A DNA stretch of 64,000 nt from Bacillota bacterium (GTDB lineage: Bacteria > Bacillota > Bacilli > Paenibacillales > NBRC-103111). The position numbers and the translations under genes are program-made. Shown here piece by piece: positions 17,727 through 25,924 of this stretch. The notes under the pieces were generated by a model. That model did no database searches. It saw only the letters and a program-made list of their open reading frames with translations, and had not been told where the DNA came from. How positions within the stretch are numbered: position 1 is the stretch's first letter; the number at the start of each line of letters is the position of its first letter. The stretch is taken from NCBI GenBank assembly GCA_023388055.1, contig JAEWGW010000033.1, positions 1-64,000 of the forward strand. Direction: 5' to 3'.

Positions 17727-17893
17727 TTAGGGCGTGTCTGAAAACTCACTTGAGGGCATCTTATCCTGCCTTTTCCCCCCATACTGCGTTACTTTTGTTT
17801 GACGTACCCCCGGTACGCCTTCACAAAAGTGCCTTGCCTGGAACGAAAATTGATGGTAATCTGCTCCCCTCGGAGTTTTCGCACACGCCCTAA
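17727..17893. mobile_element. MITE-like element with terminal inverted repeats
   Basis: A 167-bp element with ends TTAGGGCGTGTCTGAAAACT and AGTTTTCGCACACGCCCTAA, matching at about 19 of 21 positions as inverted repeats. It holds no gene. An inner palindrome lies at 17791-17830 (ACTTTTGT ... ACAAAAGT with GTAC arms around CCCCG). It sits in the divergent gap between the DUF2625 and SUFU genes. The parent transposase is not in the window. Confidence 0.7.
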
Positions 17894-18052
17894 GTGTAAC
17901 ATGAAACCGTGGAAGAGGCAGAAAAAGGCAGTCAACCTCCGCAGGCTGCGGACCGTGTTGGTTAACAAAGGGAGAAGCGGGGTAATATCCCCAGGAGGTA
18001 TCTGTTTTTTTGCGGACGTGTTGTACATACATTCATATTGGGAGGGAACAAA

Positions 18053-19117
18053 ATGAGCGAGGAAGAAGTAGAAGCGACCGGTTGGAATGCCATTGAGGAG
18101 CAGATGAGGAGATTGTACGGAGGCCAGGAGCCGAAGCATTATGCTGCTCTATTGCCCTACATGCTGGGAGGCAAGGACCCGCTCAACGGGATCAGCGCCT
18201 ATAAAGCGAAGCTGCCATACCCTCATTGGCATTTTGTCACCTTCGGTTTCTCGGAATTGTATGAAAAGGAGTCCGATGACCCGGAATACAGCGGCTACGG
18301 CTTCGAGCTGACCTTTCGCCTGGTTCGTTCGGCGGACGAGCAGGAGCCTCCGGCCTGGGCGATGAATCTGCTGCAGAATATGGCCAGGTATGTATTTTCC
18401 AGTGGGAATTTCTTTGCCTCCGGCCATCATCTGGATGCCAACGGCCCTATCTGCCTGGGAGCGGATACCGGGCTGACAGCCTTGGCCTTTACCGATGATC
18501 CTGAGCTTCCGGCTATCGATACGCCCAATGGACGGGTGGAATTTCTGCAGATGGTGGGGATTACAGCCGATGAGCTGGAGGCCATGATGTCATGGAATAC
18601 CAATGCATTCCTCCAGGCCGCCCAGGAGGTGCTTCCCTGTTATATCTCGGATTTGTCCAGGGATTCACTCTTGCGGAAGCCGGGCATCGCCGAGGCGGTG
18701 CAGGAAGGGATTGAGCGGGACGGATCCAATACGGGTTTCTTCTACGTGGATCAGCTGGAGTGGGAGCCGGGCAAAAGCCGGTTATTGAGCAAGGCTCCGG
18801 CAGCCCTGATTATGGGGGCGAAGCAGGCCGGAACGGTGGCCAAGCTGCTGCGGGCGCGCCTGCTGAAGGGCAAGGAGCTGACTCTCAACAGCCAGAATCT
18901 GGCGGTGATCCTCCAGCTGGGCCAGGAAACCGGGTATGAGGAGGGAGAGAAAGCCGTCCGGATCAGCCTAAGCGAGGCTGCCGTTCAGGAGCTCTCCGCG
19001 ACCCTCCGCCCTGTGGAAGGCGAATACAAGCTGTTTACTGCGAAGAATCTGATCGTGCGCGTAAGAAAAACATATATCAAGGACCAGGACGGCAATGTGG
19101 TGGAAACCATCGGTTAA
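18053..19117 (+). CDS. Suppressor-of-fused (SUFU) domain protein
   Basis: 354 residues. The N-terminal 190 residues are a SUFU domain (PHWHFVTFGFSELYEKE, YGFELTFRLVRS, SGHHLDANGPI); the C-terminal part (FFYVDQLEWEPGKS onward) is a second domain found in long bacterial SUFU proteins. Bacterial SUFU proteins are often counted among immunity proteins of toxin systems. The ATG follows GGGAGGG. It is divergent from the DUF2625/SMI1 unit, and together with a second SUFU protein at 49895 it points to an interest in interbacterial defence. No cognate toxin is seen. Confidence 0.85.
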   Translation: MSEEEVEATGWNAIEEQMRRLYGGQEPKHYAALLPYMLGGKDPLNGISAYKAKLPYPHWHFVTFGFSELYEKESDDPEYSGYGFELTFRLVRSADEQEPPAWAMNLLQNMARYVFSSGNFFASGHHLDANGPICLGADTGLTALAFTDDPELPAIDTPNGRVEFLQMVGITADELEAMMSWNTNAFLQAAQEVLPCYISDLSRDSLLRKPGIAEAVQEGIERDGSNTGFFYVDQLEWEPGKSRLLSKAPAALIMGAKQAGTVAKLLRARLLKGKELTLNSQNLAVILQLGQETGYEEGEKAVRISLSEAAVQELSATLRPVEGEYKLFTAKNLIVRVRKTYIKDQDGNVVETIG

Positions 19118-19131
19118 TTTCCAATTTACCA

Positions 19132-19160
19132 TTTTCAATTTGGCATTTATAGTATATAAT
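19132..19160 (+). promoter_or_regulatory. Promoter of the RRNPP receptor gene
   Basis: TTTTCA (19132-19137) and a consensus TATAAT (19155-19160) are spaced by 17 bp in an AT-rich stretch, about 97 bp before the start codon. The long leader leaves room for an operator; none is obvious. Confidence 0.5.
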
Positions 19161-19256
19161 CGTTATGTATAAAAATCCCAGAAGTGTTTGAAATAGTTTT
19201 ATAGATTACTAGATGCAGATGTATAGATAACAACGAGTCCTTTTCAGAGGTGATCA

Positions 19257-20720
19257 ATGGGGATGCAGCTTTCCTTGGAAACCAGCAGCAGGCTTTACTC
19301 CAAAATTTCAGAGGAACTGAACAGACGCGGCCAGACATTTAGCAGCTTGGCCTATAAAATTCCGGTGAACCTGCATGTGCTTGAAGAAAGCATAAACCGC
19401 ATGTCCAAGTCGGTTCCCCTGACGCTGTTGGATTCCATCACTCGCATCCTCGGCCAACCCGAGGGCTGGCTTTATCCGGAGTACATGAACGATTTTCTGT
19501 GCAACGGCAAAATGCAATGGCGCCGCGTCAAGCCTTTTTTGCTGCGCTGTATGGATATCAACCGGGCGGATTTGGTGCGCCGGGTATTGAACCGTCTGAT
19601 GGATGAGCCGCAGCACCTGCCGGCTGTGTACAAGCTGGCGGAGGAGATGTTCGGAAGCGGCCGTAAAATCGAGGCGGTTCCGCTGTACCGGTATGTGATC
19701 GAAACGGAGATCAAGCAGCATTCCGAACGGTTTGCCGTCAGCCATTACAGATGGTTCCGCGCCGAAATCAGCCAAGGCTTCGATCTGGAGCGATACCGTG
19801 AAGCGGCCATCCGCTTCGCGCCGCACCGCAGCCGTTTGCCGGAGCATGTCCAGCTGGATGCGCTGCTCCATTTGACCAATACCTATTTTATCATCCAGCG
19901 TTGGGATAAGGTTAACGAGATGGCGGAGGAGTTGCTGTCCCTGACTCTCCTGTGCCTGCATCTGGAATCCGAACGGAAGGAACGGAATGTTCGAGGGGAA
20001 GGGTTATTTCCGGCGGAGCGGCCTCTTGTGGTTTATTACGGCCAGAGCTTCCTGTTAAGGGGAAACGCTCTGGAGAAGCAGGGGCGGTATGAGGAGGCCT
20101 TTGCTTATTTAGGCCAATACCGCGACCTGAGCTGGTTTAGCGATCTGGATGAGACCGGCAGGGCGGAGGTGCAGCGGCTGGCTGTTTTTGCCGAAGCCAA
20201 CCGGTTGAATTTACATATCCTCCTGGGAAGATTCGAGTACCTGCTGGATTATGTGGAGTTTCTGAATGGACATGCTGACGAGAAGATTCCCGGCTTGCTT
20301 ACGATCATTGAAGCGGCCATCCGATACGGCGAGAATGTGGATGATATTTTTCCTTTTTTTAAGGAGGAAGTACTGGCGTTAATGGAGGATGCTCCGGACA
20401 AGGAGAGCCGCGGGTACTATTCGCTTTCGTTCCGGTTGAACCGACGCATCCAGCTGTTGTACGGGTTGGGCGTGTACCACTTCCAGCAGGGTTTGATTGC
20501 GGAGGGAGTGGACTATCTGCTCTGGGCGTTACGCCAAGCTTTGGCTTCCCATAATGAGCATTTGGCTATGGCCTGCGCCGCCTGGTTCGAGAAATACCGC
20601 AGCCAGGCTCTTGATGTGCAGAAGGAAGAGTTTGAAGCCATCATGAAAGGAGTGATCCCCGATGCGAAAATGGATTTCCGTATTTCTTCTGGTACTGGTA
20701 GCAGTAAGCGCAGCAAGTGA
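19257..20720 (+). CDS. RRNPP-type peptide-sensing receptor (Alo-like)
   Basis: 487 residues. The N-terminal 65 residues look like a divergent XRE helix-turn-helix (YSKISEELNRRGQTFSSLAY ... LDSITRILG). The rest is alpha-helical with TPR-like repeats (SFLLRGNALEKQGRYEEAFAYL; LYGLGVYHFQQGLIAEGVDY), as in RRNPP receptors that bind short re-imported peptides. The start at 19257 is set by AGAGGTGATC, which pairs fully with the 16S 3' end. Its last 59 bases overlap a small peptide gene in another frame, the classic receptor/pro-peptide arrangement. It probably controls transcription, with unknown targets. Confidence 0.8.
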   Translation: MGMQLSLETSSRLYSKISEELNRRGQTFSSLAYKIPVNLHVLEESINRMSKSVPLTLLDSITRILGQPEGWLYPEYMNDFLCNGKMQWRRVKPFLLRCMDINRADLVRRVLNRLMDEPQHLPAVYKLAEEMFGSGRKIEAVPLYRYVIETEIKQHSERFAVSHYRWFRAEISQGFDLERYREAAIRFAPHRSRLPEHVQLDALLHLTNTYFIIQRWDKVNEMAEELLSLTLLCLHLESERKERNVRGEGLFPAERPLVVYYGQSFLLRGNALEKQGRYEEAFAYLGQYRDLSWFSDLDETGRAEVQRLAVFAEANRLNLHILLGRFEYLLDYVEFLNGHADEKIPGLLTIIEAAIRYGENVDDIFPFFKEEVLALMEDAPDKESRGYYSLSFRLNRRIQLLYGLGVYHFQQGLIAEGVDYLLWALRQALASHNEHLAMACAAWFEKYRSQALDVQKEEFEAIMKGVIPDAKMDFRISSGTGSSKRSK

Positions 20721-20796
20721 GCTTTCGCTGGTTAACCGCATCGCCCCGACCAAACCCGGCATCATCCAACCGCTGTCCCACGGAGAAGGCGGCTGA
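20662..20796 (+). CDS. Small exported signalling pro-peptide (Alo/Phr-like)
   Basis: A 44-codon gene starting inside the receptor gene (frame +1 relative to it) with a good ribosome site (AAAGGAG, 9 nt before the ATG). The product has a positive start (MRKW), a hydrophobic core (ISVFLLVLVAVSAA) as for Sec export, then a polar tail ending QPLSHGEGG. The C-terminal hexapeptide SHGEGG closely resembles SHGRGG, which I recall as a mature peptide of the Paenibacillus polymyxa Alo systems. Export, cleavage and re-import through an oligopeptide permease would let it bind the receptor. A terminator follows directly, closing a two-gene unit. Confidence 0.8.
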   Translation: MRKWISVFLLVLVAVSAASELSLVNRIAPTKPGIIQPLSHGEGG

Positions 20797-20811
20797 TCGG
20801 GTAAGGCAGAG

Positions 20812-20843
20812 GACGCATCCGCATCAGGATGCGTCTTTTTTTT
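20812..20843 (+). terminator. Terminator after receptor/peptide unit
   Basis: GACGCATCC and GGATGCGTC pair perfectly around GCATCA and are followed by eight T residues. Confidence 0.95.
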
Positions 20844-20937
20844 GTGCTGCGGCTGCGTTGGGAGGGGAGGATGAGCTGGTGAAGAGAGGAAACCGGAATG
20901 TGAGGCTGCCTTGGGTATGGGGGCGGGTGACGGAAGG

Positions 20938-21124
20938 GCTAACGGAACTCAGGAGACCTTAGCGGTCGAAAATGCGTGTTTTGAAATTCTAGCGGAACTG
21001 AGAAGCTCTTAGCCGGAGTTTTCAGCCTATTTGGGCGCCGAATCCCCCTCTAAGAGCGTCTGAGTTCCGTTAGCCGGGAAAAGGGTTAGTTTTTGGCTTC
21101 TAAGAGCTTCTGAGTTCCGTTAGC
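20938..21124. repeat. Four-arm intergenic repeat, family 1 (element B)
   Basis: Forward arms GCTAACGGAACTCAGGAG (20938) and CTAGCGGAACTGAGAAG (20989); inverted arms CTGAGTTCCGTTAGCC ending at about 21075 and again at 21124. 187 bp. It lies in the 493-bp gap between the peptide gene and the yesN-like gene; the remainder of the gap carries the promoter described next. Confidence 0.85.
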
Positions 21125-21245
21125 CGCCGCTGTCGCTTCCCATCACCGCAATCGCTGCCCATCACTGCAGTCGCTGCCTGGCGAAACAACGCGGGAACGT
21201 GCTTTTTCTGGCAGCTAAAGTAAATTCTCTGCCTTGATATGGGTA

Positions 21246-21254
21246 TGCTATAAT
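21246..21254 (+). promoter_or_regulatory. Extended -10 promoter of the response regulator gene
   Basis: TGCTATAAT is a perfect extended -10 element, 36 bp before the GTG start; no good -35 is seen at the matching distance. Confidence 0.5.
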
Positions 21255-21289
21255 GGCTGTAAACGATTGCAGTCAACGGGGGGAGAACG

Positions 21290-22822
21290 GTGTTCCGGAT
21301 ATTGCTAGTGGACGATGAGCAGATTGAACGGGACGGTGTGGCCCGGCTCCTGCGCAAGCACCAGTTTTCGTTCGAAATTCTGGAGGCGGAGAACGGGGAA
21401 GAGGCGCTGGCGCTGATGGAGGAGGAGCCGGTGGATATTTTGTTCACCGATATCAAGATGCCTTTTATGGACGGGCTGGAGCTGAGCCGTCAGGCCCGGG
21501 AGCGCTACAGCAGCCTGAAAATAATCATTTACAGCGCGTATGGTGAGTTCGCTTATGCCCAGCAAGCCATCGGGTACAATATCTTCGCGTATCTGCTGAA
21601 GCCGGTGGAGGTGGAGGAGTTCCTGCGGGTGTTCACTAATGTGAGCAAGCTCTGCCAGGAGGAGAAGGACCGGCAGGCGCAGGAGCAGCAGCTGCGTCTG
21701 GGCTACCAGAAGGGCATGGAATACGAGCGGGAGCGGATGCTGCTGGAGCTGGTCGGCGACGCTTTGCCGCGGGAGGGGGATGCAGCAGCCGGATTTTCCC
21801 TGGAGGGGCGGCTGGTCCAACTGGTGCTGGTGGACTTCGGGCAGCGCTTCTTTGACCGTCACGGCCAGCTGTTCCCCGAGGTGATCAAGCAGTGGGTGGG
21901 CCAGGAGTTTGAATATATCAACTTGAATGAGAACCAAAGCCTGCTGTTTATTCTGCTCTCTGCCGGCAGCCAGCCGGACGGACAGCTGGGACCGCGGCTG
22001 AAGCAGGGCATTACCGACAGCTACGGCGAACGGGTGGCCCTGGTGATTAGCCGCTGCCTGACGGAGCCCGGACAGCTCAAGGATGAATACCGGCAGATGG
22101 AGGAGCTCCTGTCCAACCGGTTTTTTTATAAGGAAAGTGTGGTGTTCTATACCGACAGCGGCCAAGGGGGAAGCCATTCCGATACCTCCAGTGTCAGCGC
22201 CCTGATGGAGCCCTTGTATTGGCACTTGAACGCCAAGGATTATTACAGCTTCCGCAAAGGGATGGAGCATTTCTTCCACGTGATGGCCGACGGTCACGAC
22301 CATTCCGCCGTCTACATCAAATACATGTGCATCGAGCTGACCAAGAAGCTGCTGGAAACCTGCGGCAAGGAGAGCCAAATCGACTTCCGGGCTTATGTGG
22401 AGGGGATTTTCGCCAGCCGCTCCTTGAGCGATATGCGGGTGTTGGCAGAGGGCGTGTTCACCAAGCTGGGCATCGGCGAGGAAAGCGGCGGCCAGGAATA
22501 TACGAAGAAGGTCATCAAGGATATTCTCCAGCTTATCGAGGAGCATTATATGACGGATATCAGCCTGCAATGGATCGCCGATCAGGTGTTTCTGACCCAG
22601 ACCTATGTGAGCCATCTGTTCAGCAAGGAGATGGGCCAGACACTGGTGAAATATTTGACCGCGGTGCGGATGCGCAAGGCCGGGGAGGCTCTGCTGCGCA
22701 CCAATCATACGATCGCCCATATCAGCGGGATGGTGGGGTATCCGAATGATTCGTACTTCGGCAAAATCTTCAAGAATCATTTTGGCGTCAGTCCCGCCAA
22801 ATACCGCGAGCAGTTCGGTTGA
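21290..22822 (+). CDS. AraC-type response regulator (YesN-like)
   Basis: 510 residues. Receiver domain at 1-120 with the acidic pair DDE (residues 8-10), phospho-acceptor Asp in LFTDIKMP (about 55) and Lys in LLKPVE (about 104). The C-terminal 100 residues are a double helix-turn-helix of the AraC family (ISLQWIADQVFLTQTYVSHL ... GYPNDSYFGKIFKNHFG). The middle region is variable, as in YesN relatives. The GTG start has GGGGGGAG upstream. The partner kinase starts 3 nt downstream, and a sugar ABC transporter follows, which is the probable target. Confidence 0.95.
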   Translation: MFRILLVDDEQIERDGVARLLRKHQFSFEILEAENGEEALALMEEEPVDILFTDIKMPFMDGLELSRQARERYSSLKIIIYSAYGEFAYAQQAIGYNIFAYLLKPVEVEEFLRVFTNVSKLCQEEKDRQAQEQQLRLGYQKGMEYERERMLLELVGDALPREGDAAAGFSLEGRLVQLVLVDFGQRFFDRHGQLFPEVIKQWVGQEFEYINLNENQSLLFILLSAGSQPDGQLGPRLKQGITDSYGERVALVISRCLTEPGQLKDEYRQMEELLSNRFFYKESVVFYTDSGQGGSHSDTSSVSALMEPLYWHLNAKDYYSFRKGMEHFFHVMADGHDHSAVYIKYMCIELTKKLLETCGKESQIDFRAYVEGIFASRSLSDMRVLAEGVFTKLGIGEESGGQEYTKKVIKDILQLIEEHYMTDISLQWIADQVFLTQTYVSHLFSKEMGQTLVKYLTAVRMRKAGEALLRTNHTIAHISGMVGYPNDSYFGKIFKNHFGVSPAKYREQFG

Positions 22823-22825
22823 GCC

Positions 22826-24589
22826 ATGAAAATATCAAACCGGCTCATCCACTATTTTCAGAATCTCCGTTTTCGGCAAAAGCTTATCGTCTCTTATCTG
22901 ACCGTCAGCATTATCCCGCTGATCATGCTGGGCGCCTTCTCCTATATGCAGGCTAATGGTCTGCTCCTGAAGCAGGCCCGTCAGAACCTGGACAACTCCG
23001 TGCGGCAGGCCACGGAGTCCATCAGCTACCGGACCCGGCAATATGAGGCGATAATTAACTCCGTCACGCAGAATATTGTGTTCAAGCAGATTTTTAATTC
23101 AACCAGCGGGGATTTTACTGGCTTGTACCGGGATTATGTGGATCCGTTCTTCGGGAATATCCTCGACTTCAACCCGGATATTCTGCAGATTTCGGTGTTT
23201 ACCAACCGGACGGAGCTTCTGCGCGGGGAATATATTCTCCCGCTGCAATTGTCGGAGGCCCTGCCTTGGGCCCGGACAGCCGGCCAAGGGGAGCCGGACC
23301 AAACCCGGTGGAGTGCCAACAACGGCAAGTTTTTCGCCACACGGACCTTTACGGACACGGATAACAAACGGCCTGAGGGTCAATCCGCCGCCATTCTGTT
23401 CCTGAGTCTGGACGGGGACAGTCTGTTCAAGGGGCTGGAGGATGTGCAGGCTTCGTCCTACGGGGTGCTGATTGTGAACCGGGAGGGGCAGCCGGTGCTG
23501 GCCCGGAATGTGGGGATGGAGGCCCTCCCCGGACAGGATGGACAGCTGCTCCCGGAATTAACCGGCAGCAACGGGTTCCTTGAGTACGGGCAGACCGAAT
23601 ACATGTATGTCCAGGGGGAGATTGCCGAAACCGGCTGGCGGGTGTTCTATTTTACTCCCCGCAGCGGCTTGTCCGTGGATGTCCGGAGTATCGTCAAGGC
23701 GGCGGCGCTGATCATCGGGCTATGTCTGGTGATTCTGCTGTTCATCATTTCCCTGTTTTCCAGCACCTTCGTTAAACGGATTACGCACTTGAACAAAACG
23801 ATGATGATGGTCGAAAACGGCAACCTGAAGGTGTCCGTGGCCAGCTCCTCCACCGACGAGATCGGTCAGCTGACCAACCGGTTCAACCGGATGCTGGGGA
23901 ATATCAACACCCTGATTGAAGAGGTGTACCAGAGCAAGATCATCCAGAAGGAAGCGGAGCTGAAGGCGCTGCAAACCCAGATCAACCCGCATTTCCTCTA
24001 TAACACCCTGTCCATCATCAACTGGAAGGCCTTAGAGATCGATGCTATGGAGATCAGCCGCATCACCACCACCGTCTCCAAGTTTTACCGGACGGTGCTG
24101 AATAAGGGCAAGAATGTGATTGCCGTCAGCCAGGAGCTGGAGAATGCCAACGCCTACATGCAGATCCAGCTGATCATGCATAATAACAGCTTCGATTTTG
24201 TCTGCCAGGTGGAGGAGGAACTACTGCATTACGATATGATCCATCTGATCTTCCAGCCGCTGCTGGAGAACGCCCTGGAGCATGGCATTGACCGGCTTCG
24301 CAAAAACACCAGACGGGGCCGGGTATCCCTGGCCGGTCACATCACCGGAGAAGGGCTGCTGCAATTCGTCATTGCGGACAATGGTCCCGGCATGGATGCA
24401 GAAACGGTGGAGGAGCTGCTGGCTCCCCATGCCCGGGGGTACGGGCTGAAGAACGTCCATGACCGGATCCAGATTCTGTTCGGAGCAGCGTATGGTCTCG
24501 TGATCACCAGCGAACCCGACCAGGGCACACAGGTCACCGTCACCTTCCCCAAATTTCTGGCCGGCCCGGGCGCCACGCCTTCCCTCTAA
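22826..24589 (+). CDS. Sensor histidine kinase (YesM-like)
   Basis: 587 residues. A membrane helix (LIVSYLTVSIIPLIMLGAF, about 19-37), an extracellular sensor region to about 290, a second helix (AALIIGLCLVILLFIISLF), a HAMP domain, then a His_kinase domain with the phospho-site QINPHFLYNTLS (about 388) and a HATPase domain with LLENALEHG, DNGPGM and GYGLKNVHDR. Such kinases sense extracellular sugars or solute-binding proteins and phosphorylate the YesN-type regulator encoded just upstream. The gene ends at a terminator, so the transporter genes need their own promoter. Confidence 0.95.
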   Translation: MKISNRLIHYFQNLRFRQKLIVSYLTVSIIPLIMLGAFSYMQANGLLLKQARQNLDNSVRQATESISYRTRQYEAIINSVTQNIVFKQIFNSTSGDFTGLYRDYVDPFFGNILDFNPDILQISVFTNRTELLRGEYILPLQLSEALPWARTAGQGEPDQTRWSANNGKFFATRTFTDTDNKRPEGQSAAILFLSLDGDSLFKGLEDVQASSYGVLIVNREGQPVLARNVGMEALPGQDGQLLPELTGSNGFLEYGQTEYMYVQGEIAETGWRVFYFTPRSGLSVDVRSIVKAAALIIGLCLVILLFIISLFSSTFVKRITHLNKTMMMVENGNLKVSVASSSTDEIGQLTNRFNRMLGNINTLIEEVYQSKIIQKEAELKALQTQINPHFLYNTLSIINWKALEIDAMEISRITTTVSKFYRTVLNKGKNVIAVSQELENANAYMQIQLIMHNNSFDFVCQVEEELLHYDMIHLIFQPLLENALEHGIDRLRKNTRRGRVSLAGHITGEGLLQFVIADNGPGMDAETVEELLAPHARGYGLKNVHDRIQILFGAAYGLVITSEPDQGTQVTVTFPKFLAGPGATPSL

Positions 24590-24625
24590 AAGCCTTCCCT
24601 GCATGCCGCAGCGGGAGGCTTTTTG
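24588..24625 (+). terminator. Terminator after the histidine kinase gene
   Basis: AAGCCTTCCC and GGGAGGCTT pair with one bulge and are followed by TTTT. Confidence 0.75.
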
Positions 24626-24639
24626 GTGATGTATTCGAA

Positions 24640-24826
24640 CCTAACGAAGCTCAGCAACGCTATGTTGCCCGTTTACCTCCTGTTCATGTTCTAAAGAATC
24701 TGAGGAAGCTTATATCGGGATAACAGGTCCCAATTGAAGCAGGTAGCGGGAAATAAGGCGGCTCATATTCGTTAGATGCTCAAACACGCCATTTTTGCCG
24801 AAATAAGGATTCTGAAATTCGCTAGG
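24640..24826. repeat. Four-arm intergenic repeat, family 3 (element G)
   Basis: Forward arms CCTAACGAAGCTCAGCAACG (24640) and TCTAAAGAATCTGAGGAAGC (24690); inverted arms AAATAAGGCGGCTCATATTC then GTTAGA (to about 24776) and AAATAAGGATTCTGAAATTC then GCTAGG (ending 24826). 187 bp with the same geometry as family 1 but a different core (CTAACGAA...CTTAT). Confidence 0.75.
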
Positions 24827-24867
24827 CTTCCAATCGATAATTATTATAAATTGTAAGCGAATTCAAC

Positions 24868-24885
24868 ATCACAAAAAAGTGATGC
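24868..24885. promoter_or_regulatory. Inverted repeat upstream of the sugar transporter
   Basis: CATCACAAAAAAGTGATG is a perfect 6-bp inverted repeat around A6, 98 bp before the first permease gene. It may be an operator or activator site; no protein can be assigned and no clear promoter was found beside it. Confidence 0.35.
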
Positions 24886-24982
24886 AGATCGAAAAAATGT
24901 TGGATTTTTAGCCGGGAAACGAAATGTTACACTTTGGTTACAGCAAACCAGACAACGCAAAAGAGAAAGGAGAGCTACCTGC

Positions 24983-25900
24983 ATGCATCAGAAAAAAACG
25001 CCGCTCATCAAGCTCATCCGCCGGGATAAGCTGCTGATACTGATGTTTTTGCCCGTATTCCTGTATTATTTCATCTTCTGCTATTTGCCGATGCCGGGTG
25101 TAATCATGGCCTTCAAGAATTTCACCCCCGGACACGGCATTCTTGGCGGAGATTGGGTGGGCATGAAATGGTTCGTCCAGTTTGTGGAGTCCCGCTACTT
25201 CTGGCGGCTGATCCGCAACACGTTTTTACTGGCCTTTTACCCGCTGGTATTTGGCTTCTGGGTGCCGATTGTGTTCGCACTATGTGTGGTGGAGATCAAG
25301 AATACCGCATTGAAGAAATTCGCCCAGACCATTACCTATCTGCCGCATTTTATCTCGACGGTGGTTATTGCGGGGATGATCATCAACTTCCTGTCCCCGG
25401 CCGACGGCATCGTCAACACCCTTTTGGTCAAAATGGGGATGGAAAAAATCAACTTTATGATGGCCCCGGAATGGTTCCGCACCATCTTCACCGCCTCGGG
25501 CATCTGGCAAAGCTTCGGCTTCAGCTCGATTATCTACATCGCCGCCATTATGGGCATTGATCAGGAGATGTATGATTCCGGCAAAATCGACGGTGTGAAC
25601 AAGTTTCAGGAGATGTGGCATCTGACCCTGCCCAGCCTCAAGCCAACCATTGTCATCCTGCTGCTGCTGGCGATCGGGGGCATTATGAGCGTCAATTTCG
25701 AGAAGGTGTACCTGCTGTACAACGGAGCTACGTATGAAACTGCCGACGTCATCTCCACCTACGTGTACCGCCAGGGCATCGAATCACAAAACTTCGGCTT
25801 TGCTACTGCTGTGGGCCTGTTCAACTCCGTGGTGGGCTTCGTGCTGGTATTCCTGGCGAATATGGCCAGCCGCAAGTTCAACGATATGTCCCTATGGTAA
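24983..25900 (+). CDS. Sugar ABC transporter permease (LplB/UgpA type)
   Basis: 305 residues with six predicted membrane helices, the first at about 15-35 (DKLLILMFLPVFLYYFIFCY). The EAA-like loop that contacts the ATPase is IDQEMYDSGKIDGVNKFQEMWHLTLP (split here only for reading; about residues 192-217). It belongs to the CUT1 group that imports oligosaccharides. AAAGGAGAG precedes the ATG. The second permease starts 24 nt later, then the lipoprotein receptor. No ATPase gene is in the cluster, as is common when one shared MsmX-type ATPase serves many importers. Confidence 0.95.
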   Translation: MHQKKTPLIKLIRRDKLLILMFLPVFLYYFIFCYLPMPGVIMAFKNFTPGHGILGGDWVGMKWFVQFVESRYFWRLIRNTFLLAFYPLVFGFWVPIVFALCVVEIKNTALKKFAQTITYLPHFISTVVIAGMIINFLSPADGIVNTLLVKMGMEKINFMMAPEWFRTIFTASGIWQSFGFSSIIYIAAIMGIDQEMYDSGKIDGVNKFQEMWHLTLPSLKPTIVILLLLAIGGIMSVNFEKVYLLYNGATYETADVISTYVYRQGIESQNFGFATAVGLFNSVVGFVLVFLANMASRKFNDMSLW

Positions 25901-25924
25901 AACCGAGGAGATGGGGAGGACACC

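Noticed and set aside
21305..22780. 491-codon open frame antisense to the response regulator gene
   Set aside because: Shadow frame; the sense strand has receiver and AraC domains.
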